A stretch of DNA of 34,736 bases from Anabaena sp. FACHB-1237 (GCF_014696225.1 NZ_JACJPV010000039.1:1-34736); one strand, 5' to 3'; shown: positions 1-8,467, counted from the first letter of the stretch. Notes: generated by a model from the letters alone, not told the origin. Numbers and translations are program-made.

Positions 1-119
1 TCCTGGTGTCTATGGCGCGGTGGAACCACTCTGATCCCTTCCCGAACTCAGTTGTGAAACGCTGCTGCGGCGACGATAGTTGAGGGGTTGCCCTCTGTGA
101 AAATAGCTCGATGCCAGGT
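1..119 (+). rRNA. rrf: 5S ribosomal RNA
   Basis: The first 119 bases match the cyanobacterial 5S rRNA pattern. The 5' arm TCCTGGTGTCTATGGCG pairs with the 3' arm GATGCCAGG, and the conserved core CCGAACTCAGTTGTGAAAC lies between them. The gene starts at, or within a base or two of, the window edge, so the 16S and 23S genes should lie just to the left on the same strand. The 3' end is placed from the helix pairing and is good to about two bases. Confidence 0.95.
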
Positions 120-134
120 TTATTATTTGGCATT

Positions 135-177
135 CCCTCTCATTATGACAATGAGGGGGTTTGTTTTTGCTTTTTAT
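135..177 (+). terminator. Rho-independent terminator of the rRNA operon
   Basis: CCCTCTCATT (135-144) pairs with AATGAGGGGG (150-159), with one G-U pair and a 5-base loop, and is followed by a T-rich tract (TTTGTTTTTGCTTTTTATTT). It lies 15 bases behind the 5S gene, the expected place for the rrn operon terminator. Confidence 0.85.
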
Positions 178-733
178 TTGGTGCTAAGCTTTATTGTCTG
201 AATCGGATAAGCTAAATAAGGTAGCAGCAGTGAGCAGGAGATAATGGCGATTTGAAGTTTCATGATTTTTATAGGTGTTGGTGAGTTAAATGAATTTTTC
301 TCACGCAGAGGCGCAGAGGAGGGGAGTTTGAGACATGGAATTTTTGATTTTCATCTCTCAATTCAGCAAGGCTACTTGATACACACATAACTGATTATAT
401 ACTAATTTTTTGAAAATATTCAGGGTTTAGTAGGATGTTTTGACACCACATCAAAGTAAATACAAAACTTTTTTATTTCCTGTGTAATTTTTCCAAAGAT
501 TGTGGTATAATTGCTGCAACTAATCATTTAACAAGATAGGTCTTACTAACAATACCGGATCTATCTTTTCATAAATTAAAACATGATATAATAGCAATAA
601 ATTATCAAACTCAAATGGTGATATTTTGGTTGATATAATCAAAACAAACTTAAAAAAAGCCATCCCCTTTTCTTTACATACTTCTTTTAAATTGATATTA
701 GACTACTAATAGTACCCTTTTTCTCCATTCATA

Positions 734-840
734 TACACCACATTCGAGCTATATGAGGTACACTGTGAACAGGCAAGATGCCTGTGTTACAAGGGTTTTA
801 TCATTAACATATTTACCTCATAATAACGGAAACTGCTGTA
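734..840 (+). mobile_element. MITE family 1, copy A
   Basis: About 107 bp with imperfect terminal inverted repeats. The right end CGGAAACTGCTGTA mirrors the left TACACCACATTC, which is partly degraded here compared with TACAGCACATTCC in other copies. The middle carries a hairpin ACAGGCA-AGA-TGCCTGT and the shared block TTACAAGGGTTTTATCATTA. Three relatives lie at 5155-5262, 6574-6675 (inverted) and 30588-30695. The ends read TA/CAG...CTG/TA, as expected for Tc1/mariner-IS630-like elements using TA targets. It has no coding capacity. Confidence 0.75.
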
Positions 841-1037
841 AGTTACATTTTGTCAAAATAAATTAGATGCTTTTCCCCTGATACAGAGAGTTTTAATCAT
901 TTCATGATTAGTAAAGTATACAATCATCATGAAAAAACAAAAAACAATAATTACTCAGATAACGGCTTAGGTATCTAGGTTGACACTGTAATTAGCATAG
1001 ATCAAAAATCTATTTATGATGCGCGAGGAATTTATCT

Positions 1038-1070
1038 ATGCGCTATCGCGCACGCTGCGCGAACGCGCAT
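1038..1070. repeat. GC-rich palindromic repeat rich in GCGC
   Basis: ATGCGC at 1038 mirrors GCGCAT at 1065, around a core of alternating GCGC motifs. It stands out against A+T-rich flanks and resembles the GCG-rich palindromic repeats scattered in Nostocales genomes. Pieces of comparable sequence occur near 15455, 16575 and 33035. Confidence 0.5.
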
Positions 1071-1150
1071 TGGTTGATACATCTTGGCTTAGAGAACATC
1101 TCAACTTATCTAGTTGTTCACTAATGTTAACACAGAAGTATCTAAGTATA

Positions 1151-2317
1151 TCACGATAGAATACCAATTAAATGAAGTAAGCCTTTCCCCGTAATTAATT
1201 CGATAATTAGGGCAATAAAACCTAACATTGCTATACGTCCATTCCAAACTTCGGCACTGGTAGTCATACCCCATTCCCAACGCTCTTGAGGGTACATCTT
1301 TACTTTTTTCTTCATTTGTGTGACTTGGGCAAGTTTCAAGTCAGGTTGTTTTAAAGCATCTACTACCAAGTCTGCTAGGGCTTGGATAAATATAGGATGG
1401 GTATTAGGTGCGGGAACTCGGCGGAAATTATGTATTCCTGCTTCCTCTGCTATCTCTCGATATTCAATGTCAATTTCTTGTAATGTTTCAATATGTTCAG
1501 AAACAAAACTGATGGGTACTACAGCTAAGTCTTTCACTCCTTTTGTTCCTAGTTCGTTAAGTGCGTCTTCTGTGTAAGGTTGTAACCATTCCACTGGACC
1601 GACACGACTTTGATAAGCTAGAGTATATTCATTAGGACGGTTCAAAGTTTGCATTATTAACTTTGTACATTCCTCTATTTCTTGCTGGTAGGGATCTCCT
1701 GCTTCCTCCACATAGCTTTTAGGCACACCATGAGCGCTAAAGAAAATATGTACATTGTTGGGGTTAGGAAATTTGCTAAGTTCGTCAGCAATAAGTGTGG
1801 CCATGGCTTGTAAATAACCTGGCTGTTTATACCATGAAGGAATAACTGTATATGGGAGGCTTTGCAGTTTAGGGTTTTGTTTCCAGAGTTGTTCCAAAAG
1901 TCGGAAACTTGAACCGCTAGTGCTTATGGAAAATTGCGGATATAGTGGCAGAATCACTAATTTATCAATGTCGTCTTGGGTTAATTGGGCGATCGCTTCT
2001 TCTGTATAAGGATGCCAATAACGCATTCCTACATATATCTTAGCATCTTGTCCCAATTCGCCTAATTTTTCCTGTATGGCTTGTCCTTGTTCTTCTGTAA
2101 TACGTCGTAATGGAGAACCACCGCCAATTTGTTTATAATTTTCCTGGGATGTATTTGTTCTCCTGGTAGCAATAAACCAAGCTAGGGGTTTTTGCATCCA
2201 ACGAAATGGTAGGCGGATAATTTCTGGATCTGAGAATAGATTATACAGAAAAGGTCCCACATCTTCCAGTTTATCTGGACCTCCAAGATTAAGTAATAAT
2301 ACGCCTACACGCCCCAT
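1151..2317 (-). CDS. hemH: Ferrochelatase with C-terminal chlorophyll-binding-like helix
   Basis: Inserts Fe2+ into protoporphyrin IX to make protoheme, at the thylakoid or plasma membrane. The N-terminus [13 protein letters not shown] is the family signature and [11 protein letters not shown] carries the catalytic His. As in other cyanobacteria and plant plastids, a membrane tail follows: [17 protein letters not shown] has the E-x-x-N-G-R motif of light-harvesting-like (CAB/HLIP) helices and is followed by a hydrophobic segment. This tail is thought to link heme synthesis to chlorophyll status. The start is set at the ATG at 2317. A GTG three codons upstream is possible, but the AGGGGG purine tract lies almost on top of it. 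The gene stands alone, in convergent orientation to the rRNA operon. Confidence 0.95.
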   Translation of the reverse strand: MGRVGVLLLNLGGPDKLEDVGPFLYNLFSDPEIIRLPFRWMQKPLAWFIATRRTNTSQENYKQIGGGSPLRRITEEQGQAIQEKLGELGQDAKIYVGMRYWHPYTEEAIAQLTQDDIDKLVILPLYPQFSISTSGSSFRLLEQLWKQNPKLQSLPYTVIPSWYKQPGYLQAMATLIADELSKFPNPNNVHIFFSAHGVPKSYVEEAGDPYQQEIEECTKLIMQTLNRPNEYTLAYQSRVGPVEWLQPYTEDALNELGTKGVKDLAVVPISFVSEHIETLQEIDIEYREIAEEAGIHNFRRVPAPNTHPIFIQALADLVVDALKQPDLKLAQVTQMKKKVKMYPQERWEWGMTTSAEVWNGRIAMLGFIALIIELITGKGLLHLIGILS

Positions 2318-2464
2318 AATAATCACTTTCCCCCTATCTTTACAATTTTTGATGGAATATTAACTTTAGTGTAATCTTTTTTAACTAGGTTCATAAAATA
2401 ATGATAGGAGTCAGAAGTCAGCACTTCCAACTCCGCATTCAGCACTCAGGACTCCTGCACTGTT

Positions 2465-3196
2465 CTAACTACTTAATGCTTTTACAAACCTTTGTAAACT
2501 CTTAAAAATACTTGGTTTCTTAGTATGTGCATTATTACCACTTTCTGGTTGTCCTTTCATGAGGATCATGTCTATTTCATCGCCCGATGGTTTTTTCGGC
2601 AGTTCTGCCACCTTTGTATATTCGTTACTGCTTTCTAACCACACTTCCCACATTCCAGGATAACAGCGAAATAGAGCAGATTCATCATCTATGGGCCGGA
2701 GATAATAACAAGATTGAATTGTACTAATAAACCGCCGCCGGGTTTCTCTGGCTGCATAACCAATGCCCACAACACCAGAGTCTTCTAAGCGAGGGTTCAA
2801 TAAAACTACCGGACGATCGCCTATTATTTCACAGAGTTTTTCTAATTGGGGTACTTCTACCGATGTAGGGGCTATAAATAGAAAAATCTGGTCTTCTGGC
2901 TGAATTTTTGCTTCTAAGGATGCTGTTCTGCCTGTACCAATATCTAAGATTTTAAATTGTACATCGGACCAATCACGACGGGCTAAACCTGCTGCACCAG
3001 CATCAGCAAAAAACACTTTTAAACCAGAACCGTATTCACTAAATAAGGGTAAAAACTGTTCTGCTACGGGCATAAATTTGAGTTCTGGGAAAAGAAACTC
3101 TACTTGGATGCGAGTTAAACCGTCTGCTAAGGCAGATTTTACAGCATCACGAGATTGAGAGATCGCATCTTCTAGGGTTTTCGGCAGTTCAGTCAT
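2465..3196 (-). CDS. DUF1995 family protein
   Basis: A 243-residue soluble protein of the DUF1995 family found in cyanobacteria and plant plastids. The plant relatives include LPA3-type proteins implicated in photosystem II accumulation. Family traits visible are the N-terminal LPKTLEDAISQSRDAVKSAL, the block RIQVEFLFPELKFMP and the central VLLNPRLEDSGVVGIGYAAR. It has no signal peptide or membrane segment. No biochemical activity is known for the family, so function here is inferred only by homology. It lies 147 bp upstream of hemH on the same strand, with a repeat-rich gap between, so co-transcription is uncertain. No Shine-Dalgarno is obvious. Confidence 0.85.
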   Translation of the reverse strand: MTELPKTLEDAISQSRDAVKSALADGLTRIQVEFLFPELKFMPVAEQFLPLFSEYGSGLKVFFADAGAAGLARRDWSDVQFKILDIGTGRTASLEAKIQPEDQIFLFIAPTSVEVPQLEKLCEIIGDRPVVLLNPRLEDSGVVGIGYAARETRRRFISTIQSCYYLRPIDDESALFRCYPGMWEVWLESSNEYTKVAELPKKPSGDEIDMILMKGQPESGNNAHTKKPSIFKSLQRFVKALSS

Positions 3197-3307
3197 GATT
3201 TCTAAACAAGGTGGTAATGGCGAATTGGTGATTGGTAATTGGTAATAGTTTACATCATTAACTTACAATTAGAATTTCATAGCTGAAAGCTGACGGCTGA
3301 TAGCTAA

Positions 3308-3430
3308 CAGGACTTACACAATGGTAACATTATTAGGCTGCGTCAGACAGCATAAATCATGTAAATAAACAGATTTTTCATATCTGAACCACCCTACATC
3401 AGATTTTTGGTGTGACACTTGGGTAAGTCC
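3308..3430 (-). mobile_element. Inverted-repeat element family 2 (AGGACTTAC ends), copy 1
   Basis: The ends are AGGACTTACAC and GGGTAAGTCC. The interior aligns with the reverse complement of the element at 32493-32642, sharing GTCAGACAG-ATAAATCATG and TTTT-GTGTGACACTTG, but lacks about 27 bp of the middle. The 7-bp sequence TAGCTAA occurs directly on both sides (3301-3307 and 3431-3437), which looks like a target duplication. The insertion lies in repeat sequence upstream of the malic enzyme gene. It has no coding capacity. Confidence 0.7.
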
Positions 3431-3465
3431 TAGCTAAAATCAGAAATTTATAGTTAAAAATCACA

Positions 3466-4857
3466 ATGACAAATCTCACACCCAATTCTAGTTTTAGTGT
3501 AACCCTCCGGTTGCAGATTCCTAACCGTATTGGTATGTTAGCATCTGTAACGCAGGCGATCGCCTCTACCGGTGGTAATTTAGGACAAATAGATTTAATT
3601 GAACAAAGTCGAGAGTTATCTATCCGTGATTTAACGGTGGATGCTGCTAGTACAGAACACGCCGAAACTATTGTACAATCAATAAAATCTTTACCAGATA
3701 TTAAAGTTATAGATGTTTATGACCGCACTTTTAATTTACATCGCGGTGGTAAAATCAGTATTGCTAGTAGAATACCTCTCAAAAGTGTGTCTGATTTGGC
3801 AATGGCCTATACTCCAGGGGTAGGTAGAATTTGTAAAGCGATCGCTCAAAAACCCCAAGAAGTTTATAATCTTACTATCAAGAAGAATACCGTAGCCATT
3901 GTCACTGATGGTAGTGCTGTTTTAGGTTTAGGCAATCTTGGACCTGAAGCTGCCTTACCTGTGATGGAGGGCAAAGCTATGTTATTTAAAGAATTTGCGG
4001 ATATTGACGCTTTTCCCATTTGTTTAGATACTCAGGATACAGAGGAAATTGTCAAAGCGGTGAAATATATCGCTCCTGTATTTGGTGGGGTAAACCTAGA
4101 AGATATCGCTGCACCGCGATGTTTTGAAATTGAACAAAGATTACAGGCAGAATTAGACATTCCTATTTTCCATGATGATCAAAACGGTACAGCAATTGTC
4201 ACCTTAGCAGCTTTACTCAACGCCTTAAAATTAGTCAAAAAATCCATTGCAGATATCCGTATTGTGATGAATGGGGCTGGGGCTGCGGGTATTGCTGTAG
4301 CTAGATTACTACGTAAAGCTGGGGCGGAACAAATTTGGTTATGTGATTCTAAAGGTATCATTTCTACCAGCCGCACAGATTTAACTACGGAAAAACAGGA
4401 ATTTGCCGTTAAAGCCCAAGGTACATTAGCTGGTGCTGTACAAGGTGCGGATGTGTTTATAGGAGTTAGTGCGCCAGGAGTATTAACACCAGAAATGGTA
4501 CAGGGGATGACAAAAGATGCCATAGTATTTGCTATGGCCAATCCTATCCCAGAAATTCAACCGGAATTAGCCCCTAAAAACGTCGCAGTCATGGCTACAG
4601 GGCGCAGTGACTACCCCAACCAAATTAATAACGTATTAGCCTTTCCTGGGGTATTTCGTGGGGCTTTAGATTGTCGAGCTAAGACAATTACTACTAATAT
4701 GTGTCTAGAAGCTGCTTATGCGATCGCTTCCTTAGTCAAACCTACGGACTTAAACAGAGAACATATTATACCCTCTGTTTTTGATAACCGGGTAGCCACA
4801 GCCGTCGCTGCTGCTGTTAAACAAGCGGCCAGAGAAGAAGGTATTGCTCACGGTTAA
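3466..4857 (+). CDS. NAD(P)-dependent malic enzyme with N-terminal ACT domain
   Basis: Oxidative decarboxylation of malate to pyruvate, yielding NAD(P)H, in the cytoplasm. Residues 10-85 form an ACT domain ([20 protein letters not shown]), a small-molecule sensing fold that suggests allosteric control. The catalytic part begins near residue 100: AYTPGVG with Tyr115, the general base Lys170 in MEGKAM, metal ligands Glu212-Asp213 and Asp237-Asp238 (FHDDQNGTA), and the Rossmann motif NGAGAAG from 269. At 463 residues it is the short bacterial type without a phosphotransacetylase tail. Cofactor preference cannot be read from sequence with certainty. It is a single gene with no partner in the same transcription unit. 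Confidence 0.93.
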   Translation: MTNLTPNSSFSVTLRLQIPNRIGMLASVTQAIASTGGNLGQIDLIEQSRELSIRDLTVDAASTEHAETIVQSIKSLPDIKVIDVYDRTFNLHRGGKISIASRIPLKSVSDLAMAYTPGVGRICKAIAQKPQEVYNLTIKKNTVAIVTDGSAVLGLGNLGPEAALPVMEGKAMLFKEFADIDAFPICLDTQDTEEIVKAVKYIAPVFGGVNLEDIAAPRCFEIEQRLQAELDIPIFHDDQNGTAIVTLAALLNALKLVKKSIADIRIVMNGAGAAGIAVARLLRKAGAEQIWLCDSKGIISTSRTDLTTEKQEFAVKAQGTLAGAVQGADVFIGVSAPGVLTPEMVQGMTKDAIVFAMANPIPEIQPELAPKNVAVMATGRSDYPNQINNVLAFPGVFRGALDCRAKTITTNMCLEAAYAIASLVKPTDLNREHIIPSVFDNRVATAVAAAVKQAAREEGIAHG

Positions 4858-4860
4858 CTG

Positions 4861-4893
4861 AGATCCCCAACTTCTCCAAGAAGTCGGGGATCT
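4861..4893. repeat. 33-bp palindromic repeat, copy 1
   Basis: Arms of 15 bp around a 3-base loop: AGATCCCCAACTTCT, CCA, AGAAGTCGGGGATCT, with one mismatch. Sister copies of identical length and layout lie at 6739-6771 and, inside the FGE coding sequence, at 15746-15778. It starts 3 bp behind the malic enzyme stop and could act as an RNA hairpin there, but there is no T tract. Confidence 0.85.
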
Positions 4894-4895
4894 AT

Positions 4896-5003
4896 GGTTA
4901 TCCTACTTGGGAAATTAAAGGACAAACCTATGCAGGAAAAATGTCTTTAGAAGATTTAGCTAAAATTTCTGGTTATACAGGAAAACGTAATTTTAAAAAC
5001 TAA
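4896..5003 (+). pseudogene. Remnant of a VKOR-type oxidoreductase (C-terminal end only)
   Basis: An open stretch of 35 codons ending in TAA reads GYPTWEIKGQTYAGK, then SLEDLAKISGY and NFKN. From memory this matches the extreme C-terminus of cyanobacterial vitamin K epoxide reductase/thioredoxin fusion proteins (disulfide-forming enzymes), whose last segment follows a pattern such as PTWEI-G---G--SLEELA-LSGY. Everything upstream, including the VKOR helices and the CxxC motifs, is missing, and the reading frame runs straight into the 33-bp palindrome. I infer a deleted gene whose 3' end survived. Confidence 0.55.
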
Positions 5004-5464
5004 ATGAAGGAGTCAGGAGATTAAGCATTAAGTAGACCAGGACTTACGCAACCGGCACATTGCTTTATTTGCTTACTCAAAAATCCCTGATCGATTTCCA
5101 GATATGCAGCAGCGTTGGTAAATCCCTGCTTATCATTCACAGCGATCGCATATTTACAGCACATTCCATTTACATAAGATACACTATGAACACAGTAAGA
5201 TGCCTGTGTTACAAGAGTTTGATCATTAACATCTGTACCTCATAATAACGGAAACTGCTATAAGATGACACAGTTGGAGTTGATCCCAATTCGACCATCT
5301 GTGATCATCGCGCAATTTGGGGTTAGTCATCATAGCTAAATATTTTTGTTGTTTCAGCATTATGATGTTTTAGTCATGGAATGTTGTATAAATAAAGTGA
5401 TTGTATCATGGGTTTTCCTGATATATTCAGAAGAACACAACCACTGGTTACAGGAGAAGGAACA
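5004..5464. other. Spacer with repeat fragments
   Basis: Contains a solitary AGGACTTACGCAACC end of element family 2 near 5039, MITE copy B (5155-5262) and A+T-rich sequence. An apparent 61-codon reading frame at 5060-5245 lies mostly inside the MITE and is not regarded as a gene. Confidence 0.6.
5155..5262 (+). mobile_element. MITE family 1, copy B
   Basis: About 108 bp with ends TACAGCACATTCC and CGGAAACTGCTATA, and an internal imperfect hairpin around AAGATGCC. It aligns along its full length with the copies at 734-840, 6574-6675 and 30588-30695. The last inverted-repeat positions have decayed (CTATA for CTGTA). Confidence 0.8.
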
Positions 5465-6358
5465 ATGAAGTCTGATAATAAACTCAGTCGGGTGTTAATT
5501 GTCGGTGGAACTCACGGGAATGAGTTTACTGGAGTATACTTAATTAAAAAGTTTGAGCAATTCCCCCAATTAATTAATAGATCCAGTTTTGAAACATTGA
5601 CCCTATTGGCTAATCCTCAAGCATTTACAGCAGTAAGAAGATACATTGATAAAGATTTGAATCGTTGCTTTCTAGCCGAAAATTTAGAGGATTTAACACT
5701 ATCTAGTTATGAGGATTTACGAGCTAAAGAAATTAATAATTTGTTTGGACAAAATGGTAAAACTCCTGTTGATCTCATAGTGGATTTACATAGTACAACT
5801 GCTAACATGGGCATAACTATAATTGTAGATAATGATCAGCAGTTGAGTTTGCAATTAGCCGCTTATCTCAATCATATTAATCCTTCAGTCAAAGTTTGTA
5901 GTCATGGCAACTCTGGTCAAGGTCGTAATTTCCTAATGTCCGTGAGCAGATTTGGAATTGGTATTGAGGTGGGATCTGTTCCTCAAGGTGTTTTAAATGC
6001 AGAGTTTCTTCTCAAAACTGAAGCCATGATCAACGCAATTTTAGATTATGTGCAAATGTACAACCAGGGAGAAGTTCCATATTTTTCAAATAACCTAATC
6101 TGCTATGAATATATAGAAAAAATTGATTATCCGAGAAACGAACAGGGAGAAATTCAAGCTATGATCCATCCTCATCTTCAGTTTAAAGATTATGAGGTTT
6201 TGCATCCCGGTGATCCTATGTTTTTAACATTTGATGGTCAGACAATTACCTATGAAGGAAACTCTACTGTTTATCCAATCTTTATTAACGAAGCTGCTTA
6301 TTACGAGAAAGGTACTGCTATGTGTTTTACTGAAAAACGAATGATTACTGTTGAGTAA
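5465..6358 (+). CDS. Aspartoacylase / AstE-AspA family zinc amidohydrolase
   Basis: A 297-residue metallopeptidase-fold enzyme that by family hydrolyses N-acyl-aspartate (or a related acyl-amino acid) to the free amino acid and a carboxylate. Zinc ligands are visible: His17 and Glu20 in GGTHGNE and His109 in DLHSTT. DLNRCF (64-69) supplies the substrate-binding Asn-Arg pair, and the Glu of GIGIEVG is the likely catalytic base. The ATG at 5465 is preferred over the upstream in-frame ATG at 5408, because AGGAGAAGG sits 4-12 bases before it and the family starts here. It is monocistronic. A role in processing aspartate-containing compounds is possible, but the substrate is not shown by sequence. 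Confidence 0.88.
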   Translation: MKSDNKLSRVLIVGGTHGNEFTGVYLIKKFEQFPQLINRSSFETLTLLANPQAFTAVRRYIDKDLNRCFLAENLEDLTLSSYEDLRAKEINNLFGQNGKTPVDLIVDLHSTTANMGITIIVDNDQQLSLQLAAYLNHINPSVKVCSHGNSGQGRNFLMSVSRFGIGIEVGSVPQGVLNAEFLLKTEAMINAILDYVQMYNQGEVPYFSNNLICYEYIEKIDYPRNEQGEIQAMIHPHLQFKDYEVLHPGDPMFLTFDGQTITYEGNSTVYPIFINEAAYYEKGTAMCFTEKRMITVE

Positions 6359-6501
6359 GTCAAAAGTAGGACTTACACAAATAATTTTCAAGAAATCAAC
6401 CATACTTAACGTAATCCCAGTCTTAACTAATCTATTTACAATCCAAAGTGCTTTTTCAACTATAGAACTCATATTAAAATTTTGAAAACAAACTACTGTA
6501 G

Positions 6502-6520
6502 TGCAAGCATCTTGCTTGCA
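6502..6520. repeat. Small hairpin repeat (gcaagatgc type)
   Basis: TGCAAGCA pairs perfectly with TGCTTGCA across a TCT loop. The same hairpin theme (…GCA-AGA-TGC…) forms the centre of the family 1 MITEs and occurs alone at 27149-27167; a GCGGGCA version is at 28354-28370. Confidence 0.6.
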
Positions 6521-6573
6521 TCTATTATCAAAATTAAAAGCACAACAGCTGATCAATCAACAGATTGATAATA

Positions 6574-6675
6574 TGTAGCAGTTTCCGTTATTATGAGGTA
6601 CAGATGTTAATGATAAAACCCTTGTAGTGCGGTCATCTTGCCCGCTTATACCTCATGTATATGTAATGTGCTGTA
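6574..6675 (-). mobile_element. MITE family 1, copy C (inverted)
   Basis: Inverted relative to the other copies. It begins TGTAGCAGTTTCCG, passes through GTTAATGATAAAACCCTTGT and ends GTGCTGTA. The central hairpin has diverged to GCGGTCATCTTGCCCGC. Opposite orientation with full-length similarity argues for independent insertion rather than tandem duplication. Confidence 0.78.
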
Positions 6676-6738
6676 TGATCCACCCTACCTATTTTTTCAT
6701 AAATCAAATATTATTTTTATAAGTAGGTATGAACAAAA

Positions 6739-6771
6739 AGATCCCGGACTTCTCTAAGAAGTCCGGGATCT
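6739..6771. repeat. 33-bp palindromic repeat, copy 2
   Basis: A perfect hairpin with 15-bp arms AGATCCCGGACTTCT and AGAAGTCCGGGATCT around CTA. Compared with the copy at 15746 it has a C-G pair swapped to G-C in both arms, a compensatory change pointing to selection or copying at the level of the stem. Confidence 0.88.
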
Positions 6772-6849
6772 GACTCTGGTAATGTATCCCTATAGGATGC
6801 TACGCTAACATAAATCAAATAGGATTGCTATATTATTAATAATATATAA

Positions 6850-6887
6850 TAATATAGGGATACGATTTTTGTCGTATCCCTATATTA
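6850..6887. terminator. Perfect 16-bp hairpin, possible terminator of the petN transcript
   Basis: TAATATAGGGATACGA (6850-6865) pairs perfectly with TCGTATCCCTATATTA (6872-6887) around TTTTTG. It lies about 45 bp beyond the end of the minus-strand pair petN / 53-codon gene. There is no clean U-run outside the stem, so it may instead be a repeat unit; TATCCCTATA also occurs at 6784. Confidence 0.45.
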
Positions 6888-6931
6888 ATCACCTGTATTT
6901 TACATACAAATGTATTTGTATAATTGGAGAA

Positions 6932-7093
6932 TCATCTACGTTTAGCTGTGCTGCGTTTGAGTGTGCGTGTTTCGTCTTGCTGACGACGGCGATCGCGCCA
7001 ATCTGCTAGTGTTAAGTAAACTACGCCACCGGTGACTCCTACTAACAGCACAATGGCCACCATAGCCAAAACACTCAAAAATGGAGTTTCCAC
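6932..7093 (-). CDS. 53-residue single-helix membrane protein downstream of petN
   Basis: The sequence reads METPFLSVLAMVAIVLL, then VGVTGGVVYLTLADWRDRRR and a basic, hydrophilic tail ending STAKRR. There is one transmembrane helix (about residues 6-29) followed by positively charged residues, predicting a cytoplasmic or stromal tail. The start is a GTG only 7 bp behind the petN stop, with no Shine-Dalgarno, which suggests translational coupling; an internal ATG at codon 11 is an alternative. I do not recognise it as a named photosystem or b6f subunit. The tight petN linkage suggests a thylakoid role, which is inference. HIP1 (GGCGATCGC) lies within the codons. Confidence 0.7.
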   Translation of the reverse strand: METPFLSVLAMVAIVLLVGVTGGVVYLTLADWRDRRRQQDETRTLKRSTAKRR

Positions 7094-7100
7094 AATATTT

Positions 7101-7187
7101 TTAGAGTCCGTTACGTCCCCAAACTACCATAGAAATTGACCACGTAAATACAACTAACAGGGATACCCAGCCTAATGTCAAGATCAT
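7101..7187 (-). CDS. petN: Cytochrome b6f complex subunit VIII (PetN)
   Basis: A 28-residue protein, [11 protein letters not shown] followed by [17 protein letters not shown]. This is the near-invariant PetN sequence, usually MAILTLGW...; here one residue is missing after the start. PetN is a single transmembrane helix at the periphery of the cytochrome b6f complex and is needed for its stability in photosynthetic electron transport. It is transcribed leftwards with the 53-codon gene behind it. On the minus strand a TATGAT box (7227-7232) lies about 40 bp upstream of the ATG and could be the -10 element. Confidence 0.95.
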   Translation of the reverse strand: MILTLGWVSLLVVFTWSISMVVWGRNGL

Positions 7188-7340
7188 AGTTCTACTTTGC
7201 AAAATTACAAAAGGTTTTTCATCTTTATCATACTCGCAAAGCTGTATGGCCATAAGATTTGCCATAACATTTGATTTTTCCTAGGTCATAGCGTAAGACT
7301 TGGAGTGTGGAGTGCGGGAAGCAGGGGAGAAAATTCTGTA

Positions 7341-7395
7341 TTCTGACTCCTCGATCTCCTGACTCCTGACTCCTGACTCCTTGATCTCCTGACTT
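7341..7395. repeat. Short tandem repeat, TCCTGAC heptamers
   Basis: Tandem TCCTGAC units interspersed with TCGATCTCC and TTGATCTCC. This is the short tandemly repeated repetitive (STRR) type typical of heterocyst-forming cyanobacteria. It lies between divergent petN and the 343-codon gene. Degenerate relatives occur at 2402-2458. Confidence 0.75.
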
Positions 7396-7435
7396 ATGCT
7401 ATATTTTTTGATCATACCTTCACTAGTTATCCATC

Positions 7436-8467
7436 GTGCAAGATACCGATTCTATCCATGACCTAGCTGCGGCGTTACAACAACCCACAGATTTAGATTT
7501 TGAATTACCAGATCCCGAAGATGAAGGAATTGCTGAGTCTGACTTTTTAGACCAGTTAGATGTGGCTTGGCAAGTATGCGATCGCTTTGATCTGCAAACC
7601 GAAATTTGGCGTGGCCGTATTTTACGCGCTATCCGTGACCGAGAAAAAAAAGGTGGTGATGGCCGAGGTACAGGTTTCCTCAAATGGCTTAAAGAACGGG
7701 AAATTAGCAAAACCCAAGCCTATTCCTGGATTCAACTGGCTAACAGTGCTGATACTTTAATTGAAGATGGTAAACTCGACCCTAAAGCTGTGAATAACTT
7801 TAGTAAACGCGCTTTTGTGGAAACTGCCAAAGCCTCTCCAGAAGTACAACAAATGGTCAGTGAAGCAGCGCAAAAGGGCGATCGCATTACCCGTCGTGAA
7901 GTTCGTCAACTCACTGATGAATGGACTGCCATGACCTCAGAATTATTACCCCAACCCATTAAGGAAAAAGCTGCTGATAATAGTCTTCCTCCGCGCTATA
8001 TAGCCCCTCTAGTCAAGGAAATGGAAAAACTACCCGAATCACATCAACGGGCGTTACAAAGGGAAATAGAGGCAAATCCTGATGTAGATACAGTTAAACA
8101 GGCTACCTCAGAGGCGAAACAATTGGCCAAATATTTGAAATCTGCTGCACAAGTGCAGGCACTAGTGGTGGAAAATGTAGATATAGAGATTGCATTAGAA
8201 GAAGCGCAAAGGATTGGTTGTTTAAGTGTTGCGGCGGATTTAGTTAATCAAGCATCGCAGATGGAACAGAGTATAGCGAAATTATATATGACCTGGAAGA
8301 AAATTAATAATTTAGCGGATAGGTTATATGTAGATACAGGAGCAAGTACACCTCAACTGCGATCGCTACTCAGTTGTATAGAACCACTAGGAAGTGAAAT
8401 CATGGAATTACAACTTAGCGGTGCAACAGAACATACAATTAGATTACAAATTCAGGAAACCAGTTAG
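7436..8467 (+). CDS. Conserved cyanobacterial protein of unknown function
   Basis: A 343-residue soluble protein with no signal peptide or membrane segment. The N-terminal 45 residues are acidic (DFELPDPEDEGIAESDF). A segment near 80-110 (FLKWLKEREISKTQAYSWI) resembles the helix-turn-helix-like core of DUF3102-type proteins, where a growing peptide is followed by S-x-x-x-A-x-x-x-x-x-L-A. The rest is predicted all-helical and charged, with coiled-coil-like stretches (VKEMEKLPESHQRALQREIE). The GTG start is forced: an in-frame TAG lies four codons upstream and no suitable ATG follows. It could bind nucleic acid, but I do not recognise a function. The HIP1 octamer appears repeatedly in its codons. 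Confidence 0.8.
   Translation: MQDTDSIHDLAAALQQPTDLDFELPDPEDEGIAESDFLDQLDVAWQVCDRFDLQTEIWRGRILRAIRDREKKGGDGRGTGFLKWLKEREISKTQAYSWIQLANSADTLIEDGKLDPKAVNNFSKRAFVETAKASPEVQQMVSEAAQKGDRITRREVRQLTDEWTAMTSELLPQPIKEKAADNSLPPRYIAPLVKEMEKLPESHQRALQREIEANPDVDTVKQATSEAKQLAKYLKSAAQVQALVVENVDIEIALEEAQRIGCLSVAADLVNQASQMEQSIAKLYMTWKKINNLADRLYVDTGASTPQLRSLLSCIEPLGSEIMELQLSGATEHTIRLQIQETS

Larger units (their letters stand above)
180..1150. other. Long spacer after the rRNA operon, no gene seen
   Basis: No convincing ORF or tRNA is visible on either strand. The spacer holds a CTCACGCAGAGGCGCAGAGG repeat near 300 (relatives occur near 15510 and 23385), a MITE at 734-840 and a GC-rich palindromic patch at 1038-1070. 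The rest is A+T-rich sequence. Confidence 0.6.
6359..6931. other. Repeat-dense spacer
   Basis: No gene is seen. It holds an AGGACTTACACAA end of element family 2 (near 6368), a hairpin TGCAAGCA-TCT-TGCTTGCA (6502-6520), MITE copy C (6574-6675), a CATAAATCAAATATTATT repeat near 6697 (related sequence near 6809 and 27013), the second 33-bp palindrome and a long perfect hairpin at 6850-6887. Confidence 0.65.

Noticed and set aside
180..1150. A tRNA or small RNA gene behind the rRNA operon
   Set aside because: No cloverleaf or TTCGA-type T-loop could be found on either strand; only repeats are present.
5060..5245. 61-codon plus-strand ORF
   Set aside because: It runs through the MITE and a repeat end, has no ribosome site and encodes a Cys/Ile-rich nonsense-like sequence.
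6224..6556. 110-codon minus-strand ORF at the end of the aspartoacylase gene
   Set aside because: A third of it is antisense to a well-supported enzyme and the rest crosses repeat hairpins; it has no ribosome site.
7341..7395. Tandem TCCTGAC units as a possible CRISPR array
   Set aside because: Units are heptamers directly abutting each other, with no spacers of 30-40 bp; this is an STRR.
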